DNA of 34,350 nucleotides. It comes from JBFLVQ01 sp040758525 (lineage in GTDB: Bacteria; Acidobacteriota; Blastocatellia; Chloracidobacteriales; JADJPF01). The notes beneath the pieces were generated by a model. It saw nothing but the letters and a program-made list of their open reading frames with translations. It was not told the DNA's origin and did not search any database. Below, in pieces: positions 26,769-34,350 of this stretch (within the stretch, counting starts at the first letter, position 1; each line of letters starts with the position of its first letter). The position numbers and the translations under genes were made by a program. The stretch is from NCBI GenBank assembly GCA_040758525.1, contig JBFLVQ010000021.1, forward strand, positions 1-34,350. Direction: 5' to 3'.

Positions 26769-29700
26769 TTAGTAGTTAAATTTCAGTGTAAACTGAATTA
26801 TTCTGGGATTATTGCTGGTCGATATTATGCGACCAAATGCGCCTGGATTGATAATTCTGCCAGTATTTGGATCGATACTCCCTCCTGACGCAAGTATTGC
26901 ATTGAGATCGCTAATGGGATTAGCCAGATTGACCTGGTTAAAGAGATTGAAGAATTCTGCACGAAATTCCAGGTTTCTTGACTCGCCTACGGCAAAGCGT
27001 TTGATTAGCGAGAAATCAACATTGGTTTGTCGTGGCCCACGTAGAATATTACGACCCAGGCTGCCTATATCAGTGCCGAGTGCGCCTGCCAATGCTAAGC
27101 CACCTGAACTCGGTATTACCTGACCAGGTTGTACAACCGGTCGTATAAACGCAAAGGGATTAAAGAAGAATCCTGAGGGAGCACCATTGGGATCTATTCC
27201 AGATAGATTTGGCCGTGCCAGTGGATTGCTGCCACCTGATAGTCCATAGAGTGAACCTGCACCTGTATCAACAATATCGATCGGTAAACCAGACATTGCC
27301 GTAATGATGCCGGCGGTCTGCCAATTGCCTAACAGCAATCGACCAATAGATGAACGTTTGACAAAAGATGGAGTTGGCAGATCCCATAGATAGCTGACTA
27401 CAAAGCGTTGGGTACGATCGAAATCAGAGACACCACGATTGGCGCGATTATTGAACTGATTGCCGAGAATGATACTGGTTTCACCGACTGCTCCAGGATT
27501 GATCACACCACCAAAGCCTGCTCCGCCGCCTTGGCCTGAGGCATTATCGATCGATTTGGCATAAGTGTAAGAGACAAGAAATTGCAACCCTTGTGAAAAA
27601 CGTTTTGTTAGGCTCAACTGTAGTGAGTTATAGCTTGACTGTGCAGTTGATTGATTTTGGAAGAAGCCATTAAGAGAAACACCCTGGAATAATGCCCGAC
27701 GTGCTGCATTAAGCGGTGTGTTGGTAGTAATTACTTCTCCTGTCACCTCATTAACAATGGGTTTCTGCGCACTGGCAAGTTGCGCTTGATTAATGGCAAC
27801 TTGGCGAAATAGATTCACTCCATGAGTGCCTACATAGGCGACTTCCAACAATAGATCTTTGACCAGTTCATACTGCACGCTGGTATTGTACTGGTGTAGA
27901 TACGGAGTGCGTAGATTACGGTCAAAGACGGTCCCAGAGAGCGGAACACCGGTTACAAATGCTGGAAATTGATCTTGAGAAGGCGCAGCAAAGAATGGAT
28001 TGGAAAGTGGCGCTCCTACTCTTACACCAAAAATATAGGTGGGTGGCACAAGTACAGAAAGCGTGATGTACTGAAATGATGTGCGTGAGTAGAAGAGTCC
28101 ATAACCACCACGAACTACCATACGACCAGAACTGAGTGGTGAGTAGGCAAAGCCTATACGTGGAGCAAAATTGTTTGAATCAAAGTTTCTCACAACGCGT
28201 TTATCGACATTTGGTATGCCAGGCGCATCAAACTCAGATGTAGCATTTTCCGCCTGTACAAATCCGCCGATGGGAGGTCCAACAGGAACGCCACCAACTG
28301 CTAATGGTCGTGCCTTGTAGAGCGCTGGATCAAAAGTGGCAAGGCGACCACGTGTGTCATAGGGTGGTAGATCTAGTTCATAACGTAGTCCTAGATTAAG
28401 CGTCAGCTTGGATGAGACTTTCCAGTCATCCTGGACAAAGAAGTTATAGTCAGTGGTGCGTAGGCTACGGCTACCAACCCCGCTGCCAAAGACAGAAACA
28501 AAAGTATTTCCAGTCAAAAAATTATTGAAATTCAAAAAGTCTATCTGACCACGAGTAAAGAAATTGAGCGTGTAGTTATTCTCACTATAACGTAATTCCG
28601 CACCGGCACGGATGGTATGCTTACCCTTTGTGATCGAGAGTGTATCGGCAAATGTTGTTGAAGGCGAGGTTGCCAACACATCGATAGTTGGCGAGGTGCC
28701 GATAATTATTCCTCCTGCTGCTGGGGCAATACGAATCAGCGGCAGTCCTGGAAAAGCATTAGCGTTTGCTCGGGTGATTCCTACATCGGAATCTTTCACA
28801 GGCTCTTGGGGAAATGCGTCAACACGAACAAAGTTATAGCCAAAGCGTGCTTCATTAATAATGCTTGGGCTAAAGATATGAACATCCTGAATGCTGAGCA
28901 AACGGGTATTATTATCTTGATCATTACCAAAGCCAGCGACATTTGGACCACCACCAAGGAAGCTGGGTAAGGCTAATGTCTGTGGTGCATTCAAGAAGAA
29001 GAACTTTGCCGACAGTGAGTTTTTCTCATTTATACGATAATCGATATTGGCATTAAACTGATCCTCTCGATATCTTGATGGCACTGAACCAGAAAAACGT
29101 CCGCCTGCCTGAGGAGTTGGAATAAGAAACTGTCCATTGGCCAATTTTGCGTTTAGCAGACGTAGTGCAACAGGATCGATCGATGTCGCTGGCTGTCCAT
29201 TCGCCAGTATTGGTCTAAATGTTCTTAGTAGTGTCTGTTCAGAACGATCATCAGTCAAGCCTGGCGCGATCAGAACGTTGGAGGAGAGACTGTTAATAAT
29301 CGATGCACCATTGCGCTCACGTGTGCCTTGATAAGAGGCGAAGAAGAATATTTTATCCTTCTTAATAGGACCGCCTAATAATACGCCAAAGATATTGCGC
29401 TTAAGAACCGGTCGATCTACCCCAGCAGCTTTCAGGAAAGGGTTATTAGCATTAAGCACATCATTACGGAAATACTCATAGACGCCACCATGAAATTCAT
29501 TAGTGCCGCTCTTAGTGACCGCTTGAATGCTGCCACCGCCAGAACGACCAAAAGAGGCATCATATAGCGAAGTCTGCACCTTGAACTCCTGTATGGTTTC
29601 AGGCGCGGGAACTGAAACCGATGGTGCAGAGTTAGTGCCCATTGAATTGGCATCAATGCCATTTATCTGGAAATTATTGTTTGTTACACGTGCACCATTA

Positions 29701-30260
29701 ACCGAGATGTTCTGTGAGTTTCGACCTACTGCAGTATTGTCTGGCAGATAGGTTGCAGCGCCAGGCGAGAGCCCAAGAATTTGAGTGAAATTTCTTGTTG
29801 CCAGTGGCAATTCTGATACGGCGCGAGAGTCTACTACACGACCAAGTTGTGCTCCATCAGTCTGAACTAGAGGCACTGATGCCGAAGCTTTTACTGTCAC
29901 TATTTCTTCGGTTTCACCGACTTCTAACACAGCATCAACAGCACTGGTCTCGGTAATGGTTACCTGCACATTATCAAAAACAACTTTCTTGAAACCACTT
30001 GCCGTAATAGTCACCTGATAAATGCCGGGCGGCAAGAGCGGTATGACAAAATCACCTTTGTCAGCAGTCATTACGGTGCGGGCATCTCCAGTTGCAGCAT
30101 TGACAACTAGTACTTCTGCACCCTCAATAACTGCTCCAACGTTGTCCTTGACAGTTCCAGTAATCCTACCGGTAGTTTGACTTTGAGCAAGCGCCGATAG
30201 ACTACAGATGGCAGATATACAAATAGCCAAAAACAATACCATTACCTTTCTGGCAATCAT
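26769..30260 (-). CDS. Oar-like TonB-dependent receptor with carboxypeptidase-regulatory domain
   Basis: 1163 residues with a signal peptide (VMVLFLAICISAICSLSALAQ). Residues about 30-115 are a carboxypeptidase-regulatory-like/CNA-B beta sandwich (GRITGTVKDNVGAVIEGAEV, GDFVIPLLPPGIYQVTI). A plug domain follows at about 115-270 (ELPLATRNFTQIL, ISVNGARVTNNNFQINGID, GRSGGGSIQAVTKSGTNEFHGG). The rest is a beta-barrel ending in a short aromatic strand, FTLKFNY, as expected for outer-membrane proteins. Oar-type receptors of this size are numerous in Acidobacteriota and are thought to import plant or protein-derived compounds or export proteins; the substrate is not predictable. GAGGAGG lies nine bases before the ATG at 30260. 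Confidence 0.95.
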   Translation of the reverse strand: MIARKVMVLFLAICISAICSLSALAQSQTTGRITGTVKDNVGAVIEGAEVLVVNAATGDARTVMTADKGDFVIPLLPPGIYQVTITASGFKKVVFDNVQVTITETSAVDAVLEVGETEEIVTVKASASVPLVQTDGAQLGRVVDSRAVSELPLATRNFTQILGLSPGAATYLPDNTAVGRNSQNISVNGARVTNNNFQINGIDANSMGTNSAPSVSVPAPETIQEFKVQTSLYDASFGRSGGGSIQAVTKSGTNEFHGGVYEYFRNDVLNANNPFLKAAGVDRPVLKRNIFGVLLGGPIKKDKIFFFASYQGTRERNGASIINSLSSNVLIAPGLTDDRSEQTLLRTFRPILANGQPATSIDPVALRLLNAKLANGQFLIPTPQAGGRFSGSVPSRYREDQFNANIDYRINEKNSLSAKFFFLNAPQTLALPSFLGGGPNVAGFGNDQDNNTRLLSIQDVHIFSPSIINEARFGYNFVRVDAFPQEPVKDSDVGITRANANAFPGLPLIRIAPAAGGIIIGTSPTIDVLATSPSTTFADTLSITKGKHTIRAGAELRYSENNYTLNFFTRGQIDFLNFNNFLTGNTFVSVFGSGVGSRSLRTTDYNFFVQDDWKVSSKLTLNLGLRYELDLPPYDTRGRLATFDPALYKARPLAVGGVPVGPPIGGFVQAENATSEFDAPGIPNVDKRVVRNFDSNNFAPRIGFAYSPLSSGRMVVRGGYGLFYSRTSFQYITLSVLVPPTYIFGVRVGAPLSNPFFAAPSQDQFPAFVTGVPLSGTVFDRNLRTPYLHQYNTSVQYELVKDLLLEVAYVGTHGVNLFRQVAINQAQLASAQKPIVNEVTGEVITTNTPLNAARRALFQGVSLNGFFQNQSTAQSSYNSLQLSLTKRFSQGLQFLVSYTYAKSIDNASGQGGGAGFGGVINPGAVGETSIILGNQFNNRANRGVSDFDRTQRFVVSYLWDLPTPSFVKRSSIGRLLLGNWQTAGIITAMSGLPIDIVDTGAGSLYGLSGGSNPLARPNLSGIDPNGAPSGFFFNPFAFIRPVVQPGQVIPSSGGLALAGALGTDIGSLGRNILRGPRQTNVDFSLIKRFAVGESRNLEFRAEFFNLFNQVNLANPISDLNAILASGGSIDPNTGRIINPGAFGRIISTSNNPRIIQFTLKFNY

Positions 30261-30335
30261 AGTTCATTTCCTCCTCAATTGAAAAACTTCTCCGCCAATA
30301 TTCTTGAGATTCTTTTGATATTTTGAACAATTTAG

Positions 30336-30369
30336 CTATAGGCTCACTGAGAGCAAGAAAAACCTATAG
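30336..30369. promoter_or_regulatory. Inverted repeat upstream of the TonB receptor
   Basis: CTATAGG (30336-30342) and CCTATAG (30363-30369) form a perfect 7-bp inverted repeat about 76 bases before the receptor ATG, enclosing a nested GCTC/GAGC pair. It could be an operator or a leader hairpin. No clear -35/-10 pair was found in the surrounding 288-bp gap. Confidence 0.35.
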
Positions 30370-30501
30370 GGCAATTGCCATTCCATATTTTGTGGACAGT
30401 TTGGCGGTGGCAAAGATTGTTTGATGATACAAGCTAAAAGAGGCAGTATCTTGAAAAATAGCCATTGCTGAGAGGAAATATTTAGCTGTAGACGAAAGCT
30501 T

Positions 30502-30526
30502 AGAGTGTTTAATTTCTAAACACTCT
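30502..30526 (-). terminator. Hairpin after the NtrC-type regulator gene
   Basis: A perfect 10-bp stem (30502-30511 with 30517-30526) and a 5-base loop lie 22 bases after the regulator's stop at 30549. It separates this operon from the TonB receptor. Confidence 0.6.
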
Positions 30527-30548
30527 TTCTGAACAGTGGATATTTTTT

Positions 30549-31916
30549 TTACGGTAGTTGTGAATCGAGACAATACTTTTGTATCTTCTTATAGAGTGTA
30601 GCGCGAGTGACTCCCAGGATCTCAGCGGTACGACTAAGGTTTTGTCCCATTGCCATAAAAACACGTTGTATATGTATTCGTTCCAGCTCTTCTAGCGAGA
30701 GGAACTGTTCGCTGGTCTCATCTGCGCTTGCTGCCCAGCCTTGCATACTATCTAAGGGGATATCGCTTGCATGAATATAATCTCCTACGCAAAGAATAAT
30801 CGCGCGTTCAACTATGTTGCGTAGTTCACGTATATTGCCGGGCCAATCATAATTGATCAGCAGAGCCTCCGCCTTGGCGGTAACTCCCTGGACTTTTCGG
30901 CTGAGTTTTTGATTAAAGTGCGCTATGAAGTGCATAACTAAATGTAGAATATCTTCTCGACGCTCTCTTAATGGTGGCAGTATTATTGGCATAATACTCA
31001 GTCGATAAAATAGATCTTCACGAAAGCGCCCACGCTTTACCGCTGCTTGTAAATTTCTATTAGTAGCCGCGATTATACGTACATCTACCTCTTTTTCTTG
31101 CACTCCACCAACACGGCGAAATCTTTTCTGTTCCAGAACATTAAGCAACTTTGCCTGGATCGTAGGTTCCATCTCGGCAATCTCATCAAAGAAGAAAGTA
31201 CCTTGATGCGCCAACTCTAAAAGACCAGGTTTGCTGGCAATGGCGCTAGTAAAAGCTCCTTTTTCATGGCCAAAAAGTTCTGTCTCAAGCAGCTCTTTAC
31301 TAAGCCCAGCACAGTTGATTGAGACAAAAGGTTTTTTATCACGGTTACTTAAACGGTGGATAAAACGCGCCATCATTCCTTTACCAGTACCCGTCTCACC
31401 CTGAATCAGTAGAGTCGTATCAGAAGGGGCAAATCGTTCAATAGTGTGATGGATACGAGTGATTGCTGGACTGCAACCAAGAAAGTATTCAGCAACTACA
31501 TGCTCTTGTGCTAGCCCAACCAGTAGACGCTCACGCCGCGCACGATTCTGCTCTAATGTCTTAGTAATTAGGATTAACAGGCTATCAGTATCAAACGGCT
31601 TGGCAAGAAAATTTTCTGCGCCATTTTTAACCGCCTGTATTGCTGTCTCAATAGTGCCATAAGCAGTGAGTATGATTATAGCGACATCATTATCAATGGC
31701 TTTAATACGTAGTAGTAGTTCCAGTCCATCTATATCAGGGAGGCGCAGGTCAAGCAGAATCAATTGAGGTGAACTATTAGTGATAATAGGCAGAGCCTGT
31801 TGTTCCGTCTCGGCTTCCAGCACTCGGTAGCCTTCTGCTTCCAGTAATCGGCGTAACCCAAAGCGAACTGATGGTTGATCATCAATAATGAGAATCTTAT
31901 CTTTACCTGTTGCCAT
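30549..31916 (-). CDS. NtrC-family sigma-54 response regulator
   Basis: 455 residues. Receiver domain 1-120: acidic pocket D12-D13, phospho-acceptor D56, K106. AAA+ domain about 140-380: Walker A GETGTGKG (173-180), Walker B FFFDE (241-245) and the arginine-finger region RFREDLFYRLS. The L1 loop that contacts sigma-54 reads GAFTSA (220-225) instead of GAFTGA. C-terminal Fis-type HTH at about 426-448 (NLSRTAEILGVTRATLYKKI). The protein should activate sigma-54 promoters when phosphorylated by the adjacent kinase. The ATG at 31916 overlaps the kinase gene by 14 bases, implying translational coupling. Confidence 0.94.
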   Translation of the reverse strand: MATGKDKILIIDDQPSVRFGLRRLLEAEGYRVLEAETEQQALPIITNSSPQLILLDLRLPDIDGLELLLRIKAIDNDVAIIILTAYGTIETAIQAVKNGAENFLAKPFDTDSLLILITKTLEQNRARRERLLVGLAQEHVVAEYFLGCSPAITRIHHTIERFAPSDTTLLIQGETGTGKGMMARFIHRLSNRDKKPFVSINCAGLSKELLETELFGHEKGAFTSAIASKPGLLELAHQGTFFFDEIAEMEPTIQAKLLNVLEQKRFRRVGGVQEKEVDVRIIAATNRNLQAAVKRGRFREDLFYRLSIMPIILPPLRERREDILHLVMHFIAHFNQKLSRKVQGVTAKAEALLINYDWPGNIRELRNIVERAIILCVGDYIHASDIPLDSMQGWAASADETSEQFLSLEELERIHIQRVFMAMGQNLSRTAEILGVTRATLYKKIQKYCLDSQLP

Positions 31917-34242
31917 CTCTGTCCGGCTCCAAAGGTAGGTTTATGATAAACGTAGTTCCTTTTGATTGTTTGGAGTCTACTGCAATTGTTCCGCCATGGT
32001 CGTGAATGGCTTTGCGTACAATAGCCAGACCCAGACCTGTACCAGTTGTGCGGGTGGTAAAGAATGGCTCGAAGATCTTGTTAAGATTCTCAGGAGAAAT
32101 TCCCGCACCTGTGTCGCTGATCTTAATACGAAGTTCTCGCTGCTCCTCTTTACTCACGCTACTGGTCGGCATCTCTACTAAGATCTCGATTTGTCCGCCC
32201 TGTCCGGTATGTTTTAATGCATTATCGAGCAGATTGGCAAAGACACCCTGAATCTTTCGCTGGTCAAGATATAGACCTGGCACAGCTTGCTGACATTCAA
32301 AAATAAGCGACACACCTTGAGCATTAGCCTGCTGATTAAACTCTGCTATTATGCCTTGGATCAAACTGCATATATCTACCAGATCACTATCAAGACGGAT
32401 TGGACGACTATGCTCAAGCAGTTGCTCCATTAGGTGATTTAAGTGGCCAACTTCACCCATAATAACATCCAGGAATGGTTTCACGGCTTCTCGATCTTTC
32501 AATTGTCTGGCCAATGCGCTTAGTGTAGTGGTTATGCCAAAGAGCGGATTACGCACTTCATGTGCCACTCCTGCTACCAATTCGCCTATTACTGCCAGTC
32601 GTTCAGAGATAATTAGTTGTTCAGAGAGTCTCTGTTGTTCTGTAATATCTTTGACAATACCTAAATGGTAGACTTCGTTATCAGTTTTGTCTGCAACCAC
32701 GCGAACACTCATACGTGCTGGCATAGACTCGCTGGATTTACGACGCAACTTACATTCAATATCGAGCGCTTGTCCAGAATGGGCGAGTTCTTCTAGCAGT
32801 CGAGTACCTACTTGTTGATCAATAAATAGATCTTTAATTAGATTTGCTCCAACTAGCTCTGCAGACCCATTATAGCCAAGCATTGCTGCTAACGCAGGGT
32901 TGATTGTGACCAGTTGTCCTTCAGGTTTACTACGGTATATTCCATCGAGAGCATTCTCAAATATCTCTCGATAACGCTCTTCGGACTCTCGTACGCGCTC
33001 GAAGAGTTGAGCATTGGCAAGAAGGTGGGCGGCTTGAGAGGCAAAGACAGTCACCAGTCGTTTATCCGTTTCAATAAATCCTCCTTTCTTATTCATTACT
33101 TCAAGTGTTCCCAAGGTACGCTCGCCTACTAGCAAGGGAACTGCCAGTATCTCTCTTGCACCAATCATTTCAGCAGCAGTCTTGCTAGTAAGTGGATCGG
33201 AAATAGCTTGATTGGTCAAATATGGCTCACCAGTATTAAATACCCAGGTAGCGATATTCTCCTGCGTCAGTTCAGAACGAAATAGTCGTAAATGTTCATC
33301 GTTCACTCCATAAGCTGGTAGTTGTGCACATATACATCTCTCTCGTTCATCATAGAGGAGAATAACACACATCTCTGCGCCCAGTAGTCGTGCGATCTTA
33401 CGAGTGAGTAATTCACAAATTTTGCTCACTTCTGTACCGGTTCCCATCATCAGTGAAATGTGATATAGGCCACTCAATCTCTCAATATCTTGACGCAGCT
33501 TTTGCGCAGCATCATTAAGAGTTTGAGCAAGTCGTCCAATCTCATCATGACTTGTGACTTGAATAAGTTCAGCGCCACCTCCAGCAACAAAACGGCGTGC
33601 TAATACCTCCATCTGCTGCAATGGCTTTATTACAGTAAAGAATAGGTTCACACAACTGAGGGAGATTACTATACACAGGATCAGTGTTGTTACCACTACC
33701 GATAACTGAATAACTTCTAGTCTAGTGGGGTTATAGATCCAGAATTGTGACAAGGCATAAAACGCAAAAAGGGCTATTAGACTAAGCAACCAAACAATAA
33801 TAAGTTTTCCCAGAATACTACGGCGTGGATCGAACATTAGCCAGGCTGAGAAACCATTATGCGCCAGGCTACGATTTTTCATCTCTTGAATTGCCCGTAT
33901 CGCTTCCTCGCGGGTGGTAAAAATATTCGATTCTAGATCCTTAGCAGCTCCTAGGTAGCGTAGTACGGAACGAGTAAATCCGCTTGAAGAGTAACGCACA
34001 GTAGAGATGGCATATCGATCCTGTAGATACTTTATTCGGTCGCCATAGTAATCGATTATTTCCGGTGCGATCTCGGTGCCTTCGTAGTTAACTATTGCGT
34101 ATAATCGCTTGCCTTGCTTTTCAAATGCTGCTCGCACCAGACCAGTCATCTCATTAATCTGCTCACGAGCCTCAATTCTCAACCCGGCAAAGTTGATAAA
34201 GAGAATGTTCTCTTTTTGGTCTAGAATGAATCTATCTTGCAT
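31903..34242 (-). CDS. Hybrid sensor histidine kinase (STAS-like, HAMP, GAF, PAS)
   Basis: 779 residues. Residues about 1-120 are a cytoplasmic N-terminal domain that resembles the STAS/SpoIIAA-like fold (ILFINFAGLRIE, YAIVNYEGTEI). Two membrane helices (about 145-168 and 178-204) enclose only a short loop, so there is almost no periplasmic sensor. HAMP about 205-256, GAF about 258-415 (LLYDERERCICAQLPAYG), PAS about 420-535 (YREIFENALDGIYRS), HisKA with the phospho-acceptor in VAHEVRNP (H561), and HATPase with N-box N670, DTGAG (710-714) and GTGLGLAIV (734-742). Input is therefore probably intracellular (GAF, PAS, STAS-like). The ATG at 34242 has GGAG nine bases upstream. Its partner is the overlapping NtrC-type regulator. 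Confidence 0.92.
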   Translation of the reverse strand: MQDRFILDQKENILFINFAGLRIEAREQINEMTGLVRAAFEKQGKRLYAIVNYEGTEIAPEIIDYYGDRIKYLQDRYAISTVRYSSSGFTRSVLRYLGAAKDLESNIFTTREEAIRAIQEMKNRSLAHNGFSAWLMFDPRRSILGKLIIVWLLSLIALFAFYALSQFWIYNPTRLEVIQLSVVVTTLILCIVISLSCVNLFFTVIKPLQQMEVLARRFVAGGGAELIQVTSHDEIGRLAQTLNDAAQKLRQDIERLSGLYHISLMMGTGTEVSKICELLTRKIARLLGAEMCVILLYDERERCICAQLPAYGVNDEHLRLFRSELTQENIATWVFNTGEPYLTNQAISDPLTSKTAAEMIGAREILAVPLLVGERTLGTLEVMNKKGGFIETDKRLVTVFASQAAHLLANAQLFERVRESEERYREIFENALDGIYRSKPEGQLVTINPALAAMLGYNGSAELVGANLIKDLFIDQQVGTRLLEELAHSGQALDIECKLRRKSSESMPARMSVRVVADKTDNEVYHLGIVKDITEQQRLSEQLIISERLAVIGELVAGVAHEVRNPLFGITTTLSALARQLKDREAVKPFLDVIMGEVGHLNHLMEQLLEHSRPIRLDSDLVDICSLIQGIIAEFNQQANAQGVSLIFECQQAVPGLYLDQRKIQGVFANLLDNALKHTGQGGQIEILVEMPTSSVSKEEQRELRIKISDTGAGISPENLNKIFEPFFTTRTTGTGLGLAIVRKAIHDHGGTIAVDSKQSKGTTFIINLPLEPDRDGNR

Positions 34243-34273
34243 ATATACCTACTCCAGTTAAATAGGGGTGATT

Positions 34274-34289
34274 AGCTATCGGTCTGCCA
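34274..34289 (-). promoter_or_regulatory. Sigma-54-like element upstream of the kinase-regulator operon
   Basis: On the minus strand TGGCAGACCGATAGCT keeps the invariant GG and GC at the correct spacing and matches 9 of 12 defined consensus positions. The predicted start near 34263 gives a 20-base leader that just includes the SD. It would make the operon self-activating. The match is much weaker than the element at 19602. Confidence 0.4.
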
Positions 34290-34350
34290 GATAATAATAT
34301 AGTTAGGCGCGCTTTGGTGCGAGAAAAGTTAAGTGATAAAATAATAAGAA

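Noticed and set aside
32553..32569. Minus-strand match to a sigma-54 element (TGGCACATGAAGTGCG)
   Set aside because: It lies inside the histidine-kinase gene and encodes the conserved H-box residues, which explain the string; no start codon follows at a suitable distance.

Overview
The window reads as a stretch of chromosome from an Acidobacteriota-type bacterium, possibly class Blastocatellia. This is inferred from gene content: a very large Oar-like TonB receptor with an N-terminal carboxypeptidase-regulatory domain, two eukaryotic-type Ser/Thr kinases (one fused to a TolB-N-like domain and TPRs), BNR-repeat proteins, and a DPP IV/POT peptide pair. Composition looks even at moderate GC. No rRNA, tRNA, CRISPR array, insertion sequence, integrase or phage gene was seen. 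Several genes start with TTG or GTG behind good Shine-Dalgarno (SD) sequences.

Layout. 1-2743 (-) is the 5' part of a large secreted BNR/P-domain/NHL protein that runs off the left edge. 3236-4681 (+) is a dicarboxylate/amino-acid:cation symporter behind a structured leader. 4789-12467 (-) is a co-directional run: DPP IV-type dipeptidyl peptidase, POT peptide transporter, kinase-TPR protein, MoaD/ThiS-like ubiquitin-fold protein and a cytoplasmic BNR protein. The last two have their own -35/-10 promoter. The first two make an obvious pair: an exported enzyme that releases dipeptides and a transporter that imports them.

12627-19414 (-) is the most unusual part. It is a tight five-gene run of two exported DUF4384 proteins, an exported caspase-like/PEGA-like/TPR protein, a membrane Ser/Thr kinase with an extracytoplasmic FGE/SUMF1-like domain that lacks the catalytic cysteines, and a small protein with a degenerate XRE-type HTH. 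All four upstream products place a domain outside the cytoplasmic membrane. I propose that they form one envelope signalling or proteolysis system.

19682-26665 holds housekeeping and accessory genes: an AI-2E-family permease behind a near-consensus sigma-54 promoter, a PilZ protein, an ADP-ribosylglycohydrolase, an exported PPC-like/TPR protein, an esterase, a 12-cysteine DnaJ-zinc-finger-like miniprotein and an AMP-forming acyl-CoA ligase. 26769-30260 is the Oar-like TonB receptor. 30549-34242 is an overlapping two-gene operon: a hybrid STAS-like/HAMP/GAF/PAS histidine kinase and an NtrC-type regulator with a variant GAFTGA loop. This operon may itself be read from a sigma-54-like promoter. 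The NtrC-type regulator is the obvious candidate activator for the sigma-54 promoter at 19602.

Several gene ends carry perfect 10-16 bp stem-loops, which mark the transcription-unit borders well.
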